Shown piece by piece: positions 1 to 9,276 of a stretch of 64,000 nucleotides of DNA (positions are counted from its first letter, which is position 1; each line of letters starts with the position of its first letter). The notes under the pieces were generated by a model. It searched no databases, had not been told where the DNA came from, and was given only the letters and a program-made list of their open reading frames with translations. The stretch comes from Polytrichum commune. Its lineage: Eukaryota > Streptophyta > Polytrichopsida > Polytrichales > Polytrichaceae. Location: positions 5,950,001 to 6,014,000 of the forward strand of contig OX485809.1 in NCBI GenBank assembly GCA_950295325.1, written 5' to 3'. A program made the position numbers and the translations under genes.

Positions 1-2117
1 TACTTTGCTCCACGTGGTGTAACCACCAACGGCCCTGCAAAGTCCAACGACCAACGGTAGCCTAATCCCATGATAGGTAAGGGCTGTAACTGAGGTGATA
101 AGGTGTTAAAGCTAGACCTAACCCGGTCACAAACTTCACACCTCCCGATATATGCAGCCACCTGCTGATACATGCCAGTCCACCAATATTGGCCACGCAA
201 CATCGAATGTGTCCTGCGTATGCCAAAATGGCCAAGTTCCTCGTGCACTTGTCGCACCAAGGAGGCCCTCTGATCCGGCCTAGGAACAATACGCCTTGTC
301 CCATCCGGCCACAATCGGAATAACAAACCGTTTTCCCAACGGAACCTTGTTATTCGATGTCCAATCCTATCCCTTTCCATTGCCGAAATAGACAAAGGAA
401 AGGTACCCTGTTGAAGCTTATGCAATACGGGAAGATCCTCCCATATATCCGCAATAGCTTGAGGCCGATCAGTCTCATTATCCGAGCCCTGTATCGGAAT
501 CTCAACAGATGCACCAGCAAATAAAGTGAGGTAGGCAGCCGCGTGCCAACCTGGAACCGCCTCTCGATCACAATCTCCATGCCACCTGGCCCCGGTCAAG
601 TCCTCATCCGAAGGACTTGGATTGCGTGAGAGTCCATCTGCATCCATGTTGGTAATCCCAGCACGGTGTACCACCTCAAAGTCATACTCCTGGAGCAACA
701 AAGCCCACCTGGCAAGCTTGCCAGTAAGCTTATCCGACTCCATGAGCCACCGTAACGGCTGATGGTCAGTCACCAAAGTAAAGTGCTGACCATAAAGATA
801 CGGCCGAAAATGGGCAATAGCCCATACCGCCGCCAATGCTTCTCCCTCATAGGACGAATAATTGGCCTCCGCCGTGTTGTTGCTTCGCGACGCGTAAGCA
901 ACAACATACTCCCGACCAACGTCATCTTTCTGAGTAAGAACTACTCCCAAACCCAATGAGCTCCAGTCTGTATGCAACTGGAAAGATTTGGAGACATCTG
1001 GACGTCGAAGCACTGGAGCCGTACCCAGTTTCTGCTTCAATGTCTCAAATGCCTGTTGTTGCTCACGACCCCAAGTCCAAGGTTGGTCCTTGCTCGTGAG
1101 AATGGTGAGCGGCTTGGCAATCAAGCTAAAGTTCTTGACGAATCGCCGATAGTAATTCGCCAAGCCTAAGAAAGCACGAAGTCTCGGCACATCTACCGGT
1201 GCCGGAATCTTCTGCAATGCGTCCACCTTAGTTTGTTGTACCCCAAGACCTCTTGGAACAATCATATGCCCCAAATATGCCAACCGGTCATGGAAAAACT
1301 TGCATTTTCCGTGGTGCAAGCGCAATCCCCACCGCTGCAACCGTTCAAAAACGGATTGCAGATGCCTCACATGCTCCTGTGGTGTTGTGCTGAAGATGAT
1401 CACATCGTCTATGTAACACCGAGCAAAGGGCAAGCCAGAGAGAACTTGATCCATCACCCGCTGAAACTCAGCGGGTGCATTCTTCAGGCCAAATGGAAGA
1501 AACTTCCAATGATAAAGTTGATCTTTCCCATCTTGATCAACTCTCCAAAATGCGGTCTTCACCCGATCTCCCGTAAGTAATGGAAGTTGGTGATATCCGG
1601 ATCTCAAGTCCAAGGTGCTAAAGACCCGAGAAAATCCGATGGCATCGAACAACTCCTCCGGGATCGGCATGGGATACCGATCCGACTTGGTCTTCCGATT
1701 AACTGGACGGTAATCCCAACACATCCGCTTCTCCGTCCAATTGCCAAAGATATCCTTCTTCGATGGCATAACCGTAGCACAAGCATACTCCCCGTTGGAA
1801 AGTTCGATTAGCCCTGCTGCCAAGAGCTCTTGGCAACGAGCCTGAATGCCAATCCGCTCGGAAACACTCAGCCTGTAAGGTCTCCGAAAAATGGGATGGT
1901 CGTCCTCCAACTGTATGTGGATGGGTTTTCCTTTATAACCTTCAAGATCTTAAAGGCTAAAAGCAAAACATCTACGGTACGAGCGAATAAATGCTCGTAC
2001 CTTCCGTGCCTCAGCACCAGTGAGACGAGGGCCTAATTCAAGTGGCCAATCATCAAACTCTGTAGTCTCCCTCTCCACCAAAGGAGAACCACCTGATGCT
2101 GGCACATACTCTAATTG
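1..2117 (-). CDS. Retrotransposon Pol (RT-RNase H-integrase), partial, with one in-frame stop
   Basis: This is the Pol part of a Ty3/gypsy-type LTR retrotransposon, read in the same frame as the upstream ORF and reached only past the UAG at 2118-2120. The frame stays open to the left edge of the window (about 705 codons) apart from a TAA at 1950-1952, 55 codons in, within the region just before the RT fingers. Visible landmarks are the RT active site YIDD at 1404-1415, LRSGYHQ and FGLKNAP upstream of it, RNase H residues in HTDWSS (near 960), the YEGEALAA and VTDHQPL blocks, and an integrase H2C2 zinc finger (HEELGHFGIRRTH ... CEVC, about 140-260) followed by WSLDFAGPL, the start of the integrase core. 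RT, RNase H, then integrase is the Ty3/gypsy order. The rest of integrase and the 3' LTR lie outside the window. The TAA context (UAA GAU CUU) is not a known readthrough signal, so this copy may be defective. Confidence 0.93.
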
Positions 2118-2120
2118 CTA
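2112..2120 (-). promoter_or_regulatory. Probable stop-codon readthrough signal UAG CAA UUA
   Basis: The methyltransferase ORF stops at TAG (2118-2120) and is followed directly by CAA TTA. This matches exactly the UAG-CAR-YYA consensus of the tobacco mosaic virus replicase leaky stop. The Pol frame continues in the same phase, so readthrough would give a Gag-PR-DNMT-Pol fusion at low frequency without any frameshift. Readthrough itself is an inference. Confidence 0.75.
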
Positions 2121-5100
2121 ATGAGAGGAGGGGGCATTAACCATGCCCCCAGTCTCGGTGCTAGTACTAGAGTCTGACATTTCTTCATCACCACCAATAT
2201 GTGATGATGAAGCCACCACCGGAGGCGAAGAAACCGAAGCAGTGTAAAAATGTTGAGCTCGAAGCTCCTCCATCACATACTGCTCGAATTGAAAAATTCG
2301 TTCGGCTTCTCCAACCATGGCGTGAATTCCCTCCTCCATGGGTGTGGACCGCTGTGCCCCCTGACCAGAGTCCTCTGCCCCCAGAGACAAGCACTGGTCA
2401 CCACGATGCCTTTGCAATGAAAGGCATAAAGCAACAGTCCACACCATAGTATGAAGATCCATAGCTTGGCCCAACACGAAGCGTCGCTGGCCCTCAGAAA
2501 GGCCGGGAGCTGCGGTGGTGCCAGTGCGGAATCCCATGGCACGTTCCCGTTCGTCAGCCAATGGTTCGGTGTGGGTTTTGGTGTGAACATCCCACACCAT
2601 ACCCGGCCCCCGATCGCGGAAGGCGAATGACTGTGGAAACGTCATAAAGGTAGGAAATGCTTTCCGTGGTGTCCCCACTTTGTTGACCAATGCCAACGGG
2701 GGTAAATCATCTCGAACAACCGGCAAAGAGGTCCGGTTTGCATCCAAGATGTCATCCACCTTTTGATCTAAAGGTAGAGGTACTGCAAAAAATGCTGCAG
2801 CTAAAGTAGATGACGGTGCGAGGTTGGTCCAAATCCACCGAGGCCGGTGGGCATAAGAACCAATGCTCGCGGCATCCACAAAAATGGGATCTCCAAGGTG
2901 TTGACGAACATAATGATCACCTTCCAACACCTTATCCCGGGAGTCGCCCAACAATGGTATATTCTCGAATATATACCCTGGAGGAGTATGTTGGTGGGAA
3001 AACCACCACTGCATGAGGCGGATGAGGTCCCAAAACAAATTAGACCTGGGATCCTCTAGACCTCGGCCGGCTCCAGCACGTGAATGGCCCTGGCATGGCC
3101 ATCCCGCAATCACCATATCCACCGGACCTAAATGTCGTAAATCGGCCTCACTGATGAGTGTGACATCACGAGGGAGACGTGAAAAACACCCACGAATGGC
3201 AGTTGGAGGTAACTGTTGGGGGTACAATACCATCAATTGGTGAAGATGGTGACGAGCCACACGGGTGGACACTTGAGAGTTGTCCACATAGACATACCGT
3301 CTAACCGTGAGGCCAACCTCCAATACGGCCGCTAAGCCTGTGCCGATGCCCCCAAACAGTTCCACCAAAGTAATTCCCGTGTCTGGCGGTTGCCATAAAA
3401 TGGGATGTGCCAATGCCGAGAGGACACCGGGTATGACCGGTGTCCTAGGAGTGAGAGAGTGAACAATATCCTCGCACCTCCGAAATAGCTCGGCGGAATC
3501 ACGCCAAGGAAGAAGGGGATCCTTGGGATGGCGCACCAGTGCACCCTTAGGTGCCATATCCCGTTGATCGTTTGTACTCCCCATGAATGCCAATGACTCC
3601 TCCAACAATGCAGAACCATAAGGCAATGTGTCCACCATAGCACCACATCCAAAAACCATAGATAATGGTGCTATGGTCGCGGCCGCCGCAAAAGCCACGG
3701 GAATAAGTTCTCTGCGGCCATCCCCAGCCGACCAACCTGGTCGGATCCACGCCTCCTCAGTCCAGTTGTCCAAACCAAAACCAAGAGGGTAAAGTGCTTG
3801 TTGACCAACTAAAATGTCATAGTTGGTCGCATCTGTCACCGCACACCTAAGAAGAAGAGGTGCGGGTGAATCTCCAGGCTTCACTCGGAAGCTAAGATCT
3901 AATGGCTCCCGAGTATAACCCATGGCCCGCTCCACGTGACCAATGGATGTGACAATGGTGAATGGACAGGGAGCCAAATCCTCGGCCTTCAACCCCAACT
4001 CTTGGGCAAGCCTCTTGCCGAGCATAACCGGTTGTGCCCCTGAATCCATCATCACACAACGGGAAGCAACCCGGGTAGCATTGCTCCCAGTACGACTGAC
4101 CACCAAAATGCCGGTATCATTCACCATCCGTACAACGCCAGGTCGAATGCCTCGACGCTCGCGAGCAGGTCGAGCAGCTACATCGGATAGATAAGCTACG
4201 CCTGCAGAGGCTAGTGAATGATAAGATGTGGTTGGCTCCTGGCCATCCAAGGTGTGTGCGTCAAAAGACGCAATGGCCTCCTCCGCAAGCCTCGCTCGCC
4301 GTTTGGCGGCTTCCTCAGGATCCTCCGTGGTAGGAAGGTCTGCGGTTGCTTGAGCCACAGTAAGAGAAGACGGGGTTGCCTTCCCCTCCAATATCCTACC
4401 TGCTAGGTAAAAAACCTTAGCTGGTTGGATATCGGATGACGACCAATCCATTGCTGTGAACAAAGGCATGTGCAATACTTTGGATGCCAAAGTGTGCAGC
4501 ACGTCGGTCGACGGACTCGAAGCCTCCAAGCTCGAATTGCGACCACTGACAGATTGGGCAGCATCAGCCAATCCAAAAGACAATGGAAGGCGTGCCTGAC
4601 CAATCTGATCCGCGGGACCATTGTGCCGAGCTCGTAAGCTGTCCACAGACTCTCCTGTGGTCGAAGGCGTGGCTCGTGACACGGTTTGAGCACGTGTCAC
4701 AGCTGCAGAACTCACCACCTCGCCCGAGGCTCCGAACATATAGTAATCCGGAGTGGAAGAACTAGCCTGAGCTGCGGAGGAAGACGGTGAGGCCAAAATT
4801 TGGCCGGATGAAGCCAAGCTTTTGAACCTCTCCTCCATGGCTCCAATCTTCGCCTCCAACGTTTTCTTCCGGTCGGAAGAAGGACGTTTCTCAGGATGGA
4901 GAGCGAAGCAGTTCTCCATCGCGTGATTGTGTCGCCCACAATGAGAACACTTCAATTGTTTGGGTAACTGATTATTCGTCCCCTTCGTCGAGCCCTTAGC
5001 GGGAACAAATGGTTTCTGCTTCGGAGTAGTGGCGGTCTGGGCTTGCCTATGCTTCGAAGGACAATCCTTCTTAGCATGGCCCGCCTGTCCACAAGACCAA

Positions 5101-5393
5101 CAATGCAAGATCTTGTCCACCTCTGCCTCCGCCAACCCCGCAGCCGCAACCGGAACCTTCCGGGATTTGCTAGAATCCACTAGCATGGACACCAAGTCAG
5201 TGGCGTCGTGCTGACACAAGGCACGATCACACTGCTCAACAATGGCGAAAGCTTCCGCAAATTCCGCAAATGAAGCTAGCCGCAAATTCGCCGCAATCCC
5301 ACGCCCTCCGCGTGTTGCCGGACGCCCCCGCAAACCTCTCCCGCAATGCTCCACCTTTCCCAACAAAATGATTCCGTACCAAACCTCCGACAA
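2118..5393 (-). CDS. Retrotransposon Gag-protease-DNA cytosine methyltransferase polyprotein
   Basis: A 1091-aa ORF of an LTR retrotransposon. Residues ~35-75 resemble the end of a Gag capsid (AEFAEAFAIVEQ). Two CCHC zinc knuckles follow: C98-x2-C101-x4-H106-x4-C111 and C149-x2-C152-x4-H157-x4-C162. A retropepsin spans ~425-545, with the catalytic DSGA at 450-453 and YDILVG at 525-530. Residues ~555-672 are an unrecognised linker. Residues ~674-995 are a C5-cytosine methyltransferase: motif I VELFGGIGTG (677-686), motif IV GWPCQGHS with catalytic Cys767, motif VI FENI (809-812), motif VIII HRPRWIWTN (849-857), a putative target-recognition stretch, motif IX ERERAMGF (948-955) and motif X LGQAMDL (974-980). 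The motifs run I to X, as in DNMT3, and not in the permuted order of plant DRM. The ORF ends in UAG CAA UUA, with Pol in frame behind it. The Gag N-terminus is short and the annotated ATG may be internal: similar residues lie in other frames just upstream, which suggests a frameshift or truncation. Confidence 0.92.
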   Translation of the reverse strand: MSEVWYGIILLGKVEHCGRGLRGRPATRGGRGIAANLRLASFAEFAEAFAIVEQCDRALCQHDATDLVSMLVDSSKSRKVPVAAAGLAEAEVDKILHCWSCGQAGHAKKDCPSKHRQAQTATTPKQKPFVPAKGSTKGTNNQLPKQLKCSHCGRHNHAMENCFALHPEKRPSSDRKKTLEAKIGAMEERFKSLASSGQILASPSSSAAQASSSTPDYYMFGASGEVVSSAAVTRAQTVSRATPSTTGESVDSLRARHNGPADQIGQARLPLSFGLADAAQSVSGRNSSLEASSPSTDVLHTLASKVLHMPLFTAMDWSSSDIQPAKVFYLAGRILEGKATPSSLTVAQATADLPTTEDPEEAAKRRARLAEEAIASFDAHTLDGQEPTTSYHSLASAGVAYLSDVAARPARERRGIRPGVVRMVNDTGILVVSRTGSNATRVASRCVMMDSGAQPVMLGKRLAQELGLKAEDLAPCPFTIVTSIGHVERAMGYTREPLDLSFRVKPGDSPAPLLLRCAVTDATNYDILVGQQALYPLGFGLDNWTEEAWIRPGWSAGDGRRELIPVAFAAAATIAPLSMVFGCGAMVDTLPYGSALLEESLAFMGSTNDQRDMAPKGALVRHPKDPLLPWRDSAELFRRCEDIVHSLTPRTPVIPGVLSALAHPILWQPPDTGITLVELFGGIGTGLAAVLEVGLTVRRYVYVDNSQVSTRVARHHLHQLMVLYPQQLPPTAIRGCFSRLPRDVTLISEADLRHLGPVDMVIAGWPCQGHSRAGAGRGLEDPRSNLFWDLIRLMQWWFSHQHTPPGYIFENIPLLGDSRDKVLEGDHYVRQHLGDPIFVDAASIGSYAHRPRWIWTNLAPSSTLAAAFFAVPLPLDQKVDDILDANRTSLPVVRDDLPPLALVNKVGTPRKAFPTFMTFPQSFAFRDRGPGMVWDVHTKTHTEPLADERERAMGFRTGTTAAPGLSEGQRRFVLGQAMDLHTMVWTVALCLSLQRHRGDQCLSLGAEDSGQGAQRSTPMEEGIHAMVGEAERIFQFEQYVMEELRAQHFYTASVSSPPVVASSSHIGGDEEMSDSSTSTETGGMVNAPSSH
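2409..3374 (-). other. C5-cytosine DNA methyltransferase domain inside the retrotransposon ORF
   Basis: This domain transfers a methyl group from S-adenosylmethionine to C5 of cytosine. The catalytic Cys codon is TGC at 3093-3095. All landmark blocks of the fold are present and uninterrupted. Three features favour a DNMT3-like rather than a bacterial, CMT or MET1 origin: the GIGTGL glycine loop followed by RYVYVD, the LGPVDMVIAGWPCQ stretch, and AHRPRWIWTN, which resembles the DNMT3 HRARYFWGN block. Motif VI reads ENI in place of the usual ENV. No PWWP, ADD, BAH or chromodomain is seen. The domain sits between retropepsin and RT, so protease processing could release it. Confidence 0.9.
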
Positions 5394-6079
5394 TCCCCAA
5401 GAAACTCAAGAAGGTGCTCTCAATCCATCCTTAAAGTTTGTTATTCATAAACCCAAGAATTGCACGCTCTTGAAATTTTGAATGCCCCCAACACCCATGG
5501 AGAATGTCTCCGTCAAGATACACCTCTCTTAGATCCAAAGAATTGGTATCTTAGTTGATTGTCTATATATACATATACATATATATTTGTATTAAAAAAT
5601 ACAAATAAACATGTATATATATCTCTCTCTCTACCTACACAATGATTTTTTTTAAATATAAAAATAAAAATAAAAATCGACCCCCTGCCCCCCTGCAGCA
5701 GTTCTGCTGCTGCTGCTGCTACTGCTGCCGCAGCAGAGGAGGGGAGGGAGCTGGGCTTGGCGCAGGTAGGCTGGGGGGGGGAGGTTAGGTGTAGGCTTGG
5801 GGGGGGGGCTTAGGTGTAGGGGGGGAAGGGTGAGAGGAAGGAGGGAGGAAGGTGAGAGGGGAGGTACGGGGGGGAAGAGAGGAAGGTACGGGAGGGAAGT
5901 ACCGGGGGAGGGGGTTACCGAGGGGGGGAGGAGAAGGAGGAGGGGGGGAGCCGCGGGCCCGGGCCGCCGGCCGCCGCAGCTCTGCACTCCGGGACCGACC
6001 AGGAGCTCCGGCTCCAAGAGTCGGCTCCTCTCCTTCTTTTTTTTTGATTTTGTTTTTAAATGAACTTGAACTCAAATTG
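5394..6079 (-). other. Retrotransposon leader or degenerate gag region with low-complexity tracts
   Basis: This stretch lies between the first ORF and the presumed 5' LTR. Around 5395-5520 the minus strand still looks Gag-like in other frames but holds stops. An AT dinucleotide tract follows at 5562-5640, an AAAAAT-type repeat at 5655-5680, CAG/CTG triplets at 5695-5735 and a strongly purine/G-rich tract (plus strand) at 5740-5950. Several long proline- or arginine-rich open frames here come only from the skewed composition. No primer-binding site complementary to tRNA-Met was found. Confidence 0.45.
5740..5955. repeat. G-rich polypurine tract, G-quadruplex potential
   Basis: The plus strand is almost only G and A, with many runs of three to nine G, including a partly duplicated TTAGGTGTAGG motif flanking G-runs. 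On the sense strand of the retrotransposon it is therefore C-rich. Confidence 0.8.
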
Positions 6080-6701
6080 GAATGAAGAATGCTCTACACA
6101 AGCTCAATAATACGAATTCAAGCTTGCAAGCGGAAAAATAACAAGGAATTCCGTAATAAATTCAATAATTCATCACCACAATTCACCTTGATGTGGCCTT
6201 AAAAAACAAGCATTCTTCATCTTGTTGCGCCGCAAATCCGCGGTGTTCTCTCTCCAGAACTTCGCAATTTCATCACTCCTTGTCCTCACGCCTTTTCTTG
6301 TGTGTTATATATAAAAAATGTAGAAGAAAACAACAAAAATGAAGCAATTCTTGCCAAGTGAGAAGGAAGAAAGTAGAACACTCACAATAGCTCTAAATCT
6401 CTTCAAATGCAGACCAATTAGTCAAGCTATCTCTCACTCCACCAAGGGAGAATCCAAGAGTGTAAGTAGGGGAAGAAGAACTCAAGATTTATTGCAAAAT
6501 CATGCAATCTACACCTCACACAAGCTCTCTCCACACACTAACTCACAAGACTTGACTTGGCAAGAATGCCAAGCCAAGGAGGAGGCTCCTCACTTAGGAG
6601 CCTTCCTTTCCACATCTAGATTCATCCATCCAAATCTAGATGGATGAAACCCAACGGATACGGTGCGGCCTTCGATGCCGCATACCGTGACAATTGTGAC
6701 A
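6080..6701 (-). mobile_element. Putative 5' LTR of the methyltransferase retrotransposon
   Basis: Read on the minus strand, this region begins TGTCACAATTGTCACGG at 6701, a plausible TG start. It contains an AATAAA signal near 6490, a TATATATAA near 6310 and no coding frame, and it lies upstream of Gag in the expected place. The partner 3' LTR is outside the window, so both ends and the identity as an LTR are inferred. TG could also be at 6720. Confidence 0.4.
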
Positions 6702-6883
6702 CCGTCTTGATCGGTTGTCATTCATCTTTATTCCGTCTTTCTTGTATTCAATCTATTGCTTGGGCATTGTGTACTCATACATCATATGTTGTATTCAACG
6801 AAAAAAGTTGATAGCAAAACCATTCAATTGAAGACCACCATAACTTAGAGCAAAGACCAATCAAGTAAATGTGGTGGAATATA

Positions 6884-7248
6884 AGGCACCTCGGGCCTTG
6901 GCTTGGTAGTTAGGGCTCATGGCCCCCAATGAGAAGGTTAAGGGTTCTATTCCCCATGCCAGCGTGGTGCTCACCACCTTAGTCCACCTAGCTATGGTGG
7001 GGGGACCTTGCTGTATGGGTACCTCAAAAAGTCCTTTGGGGGATACCATGTCCGGTATCTTCAAGGCACTAGTGGCTAGCTAGGGACTAGTATAGTGTGT
7101 CACTATAGTGCCCATCCTCGAAAGGGGAGAGTAGTATTGCCCCAATGTCCCCTTGTCCAGTGGGCATCGGGTCATTGACATTACGAAAGAACACTTTATT
7201 CACGCCAGCCCCTTGTTAAAAACGGACCGGAGTTTCTATCTATCTATC
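6884..7248 (+). mobile_element. tRNA-derived SINE with 12-bp target-site duplication
   Basis: The 365-bp insert is flanked by a perfect direct repeat, tggtggaatata, at 6872-6883 and 7249-7260. The head resembles a pol III promoter: an A-box-like TGGCTTGGTAGTTAGGG at 6899-6915 and a B-box-like GGTTCTATTCC at 6953-6963, one base off the consensus. The tail is a short TATC repeat. The element encodes no protein. A shorter relative lies at 44722-44864. Confidence 0.85.
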
Positions 7249-7260
7249 TGGTGGAATATA

Positions 7261-8574
7261 TTGAAGTTATTCATAAAATAGCAAAATGTAGATCAAAATC
7301 ATGAAGAATCTTCTCCCAACCCCATTTTAGCATTCTATGTCAAGACATTTGTAAACCTAAAGGAAATTTGAGTAGTGGACCAATAAGGTAGAAAAATGGA
7401 ATATTGTGAATGACTACTACTGGTGGCACTAGATTAGGAGTAGTTTATTATTGTTTGGACCGAAATGGCTAATTGTGAAAGTGGTGGCCCGACAAGGACG
7501 CAACCATAGGCCATATCTAGTAGTTGACTTGATAGATAATGTTTCACACCAGCTGGAATCACTTTTGGGTGCCATTGAGTTAACCATTTTGTGTGAATTC
7601 TTACGCAAAGTTGGATATTTTGATGCTCAAATTTAGGAGACTCTACTATACAAATATTGGGGTTTGACTTACTTGCCTCTTTGGGAAAATGTAACTAATT
7701 ATTCACAAGGAATAAACGAACAAGTCACATTCCTCATCATTTCCTCTACTCCATCTTTGAAAAATATTGCACAATTTTCAAGCCATTCTTCTAGCCGAAT
7801 CAACTAATTTTCATCATTTTCTGTTTTTTTAACCTTAAGAGATGATTCACAAGTTTGGGCCCAATTTTGATTCCGATTCAATGAACCGCTTCTTTGAATA
7901 GCTAGACACTCTATCCTCTATGTGGGTTAGTGTGATATTGTTGTCGTCCATTAGGTTGAGTTTATGTCACCCTCTAGCTATTCAAAGCCTAATTGGTCCG
8001 AGATGACCCTAAACTACAGGTGATAGTAGAGAGGTACCCATTTCCAAATGGAGTGGTTGGCGGTTGGATTCCATGATTTAGTTCATCCATTGCCACTTAC
8101 TAAAACAAAGTTTGGTATGTTTTGCATCCTAACAGTTATGTAATGGAATATTGTCAGGGATGATTGAAGTTTAGATGGAAAATCCACTTAGTAAGTGACA
8201 ATGATTGCAACATTGTAATCTATATTGTTCAATTTTTTTTTACAAGGAATGACAAACAATATTAGGTTCACAATTAGTATTAGTGACACTGCACATATGA
8301 TGTACACTTAGTATTGAACAACACAAATAGAATTGGTGAAACTAATGACTTATGTGAGATCTATTAAACAATTTTGAAAAAAATAGGCCTATATTTTTCA
8401 AAAAGATTCATCATTTATTTGTAGGACTACTATTTTGTGTTGGAACGGCTATTGACATAAGCAAAATCAAGGTAAACTTAAGATTGGGACACCATATGAG
8501 TTGTAATTACAATCTTTTGTTGTGTTTTAAATTGTTTTGAATTTATTGGCTTTGTTGTGTGGGAAGAGACTTAG
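7261..8574. other. Intergenic, nothing recognised
   Basis: AT-rich DNA between the SINE and a dispersed repeat. No credible coding region, RNA gene or delimited transposon is seen. Confidence 0.6.
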
Positions 8575-8810
8575 TGATGATATGTGAAATGAGCTAAGAG
8601 TTTGACAACCAATCAAAACTAGCCACGTATGTGATGTGATTCGGAAGAGTTAGTGTTAGCAACTTGTTCTTCAAGTGGAGTCCAATTGCAAGTGATTGTT
8701 AATTTGAAATGGTCTTTAAAATGAGCCAAAGTTTGGTCTTGGTCGGATCATCAATCATAACTAACCATGTGTGTAGGATAATAATAGGGCAAAGCACTCT
8801 TCGACTACTG
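8575..8810. repeat. Dispersed repeat, copy A
   Basis: This segment aligns by eye with 39255-39490 in the same orientation (shared blocks around AGCCAAAGTTTGGT and the GTTAGTAACT/GTTAGCAACT stretch). Each copy holds two diverged tandem half-units. It is non-coding and of unknown class. Confidence 0.55.
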
Positions 8811-9028
8811 TAGAGGGCTCCCTATGTCATCCTTAGTTGTGCCGGAAGATAGTTTCCATGTGGGATACACAAGTGGGTCATGGCGAATGTGAGCATGACA
8901 CGTGGCAACATTTGAGGGGCTTTTTTTGATTTTGTGTTATTAGTCTTGTTTAATTTTGTTCGTTTCGTTTCCAAACACTCCGAACGCTAAAGGTTGGGAT
9001 TGGCAAGCGAACTTCGCTGGCGATGGTG

Positions 9029-9037
9029 AAACCCTAA
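9029..9037 (+). promoter_or_regulatory. Telo-box (AAACCCTAA) upstream of CWC25
   Basis: AAACCCTAA lies about 240 bp before the CWC25 start codon. Telo-boxes are common in plant promoters of genes for RNA processing and ribosome biogenesis. The region 8940-9276 is taken as promoter and 5' UTR. It also holds a CAAGGG-type minirepeat at 9213-9250 and an open frame without recognisable content. Confidence 0.5.
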
Positions 9038-9276
9038 CCCGTGGGCATGTGTTCGAAGCGAAACCTTTCAATCGTCGCAGGGACTCTCGTGTCGAGAAAA
9101 TTGATCGATCTGTGGCGTTCGGATTGCGTGTTCACGACGGCCACAGGGGTGGCACTCAAGGGAGAGATTGATTAGAAGCAGAATTTATCTGAGGAGAGGA
9201 GTAGCCTTGTGCAAGAGCAAGGGCAAGTGCAAGGGCAAGGGCAAGAGAGAGGGGGAGGGGCGCAACATCAGGACCC

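Noticed and set aside
2105-2160. Programmed -1 frameshift between the first ORF and Pol
   Set aside because: Pol is in the same frame as the upstream ORF, so no shift is needed, and no slippery heptamer is seen at the junction.
5652-6085. Proline- and arginine-rich open frames on both strands
   Set aside because: They arise from the purine/pyrimidine-biased tract and show no protein-like pattern.
6890-6970. Functional tRNA gene
   Set aside because: A- and B-box-like sequences are present, but no cloverleaf with a clear acceptor stem forms, and the segment is the head of an inserted SINE.
8956-9171. Separate small gene upstream of CWC25
   Set aside because: It lies in the expected promoter/5' UTR next to the telo-box, lacks similarity to known proteins and runs into the minirepeat leader.
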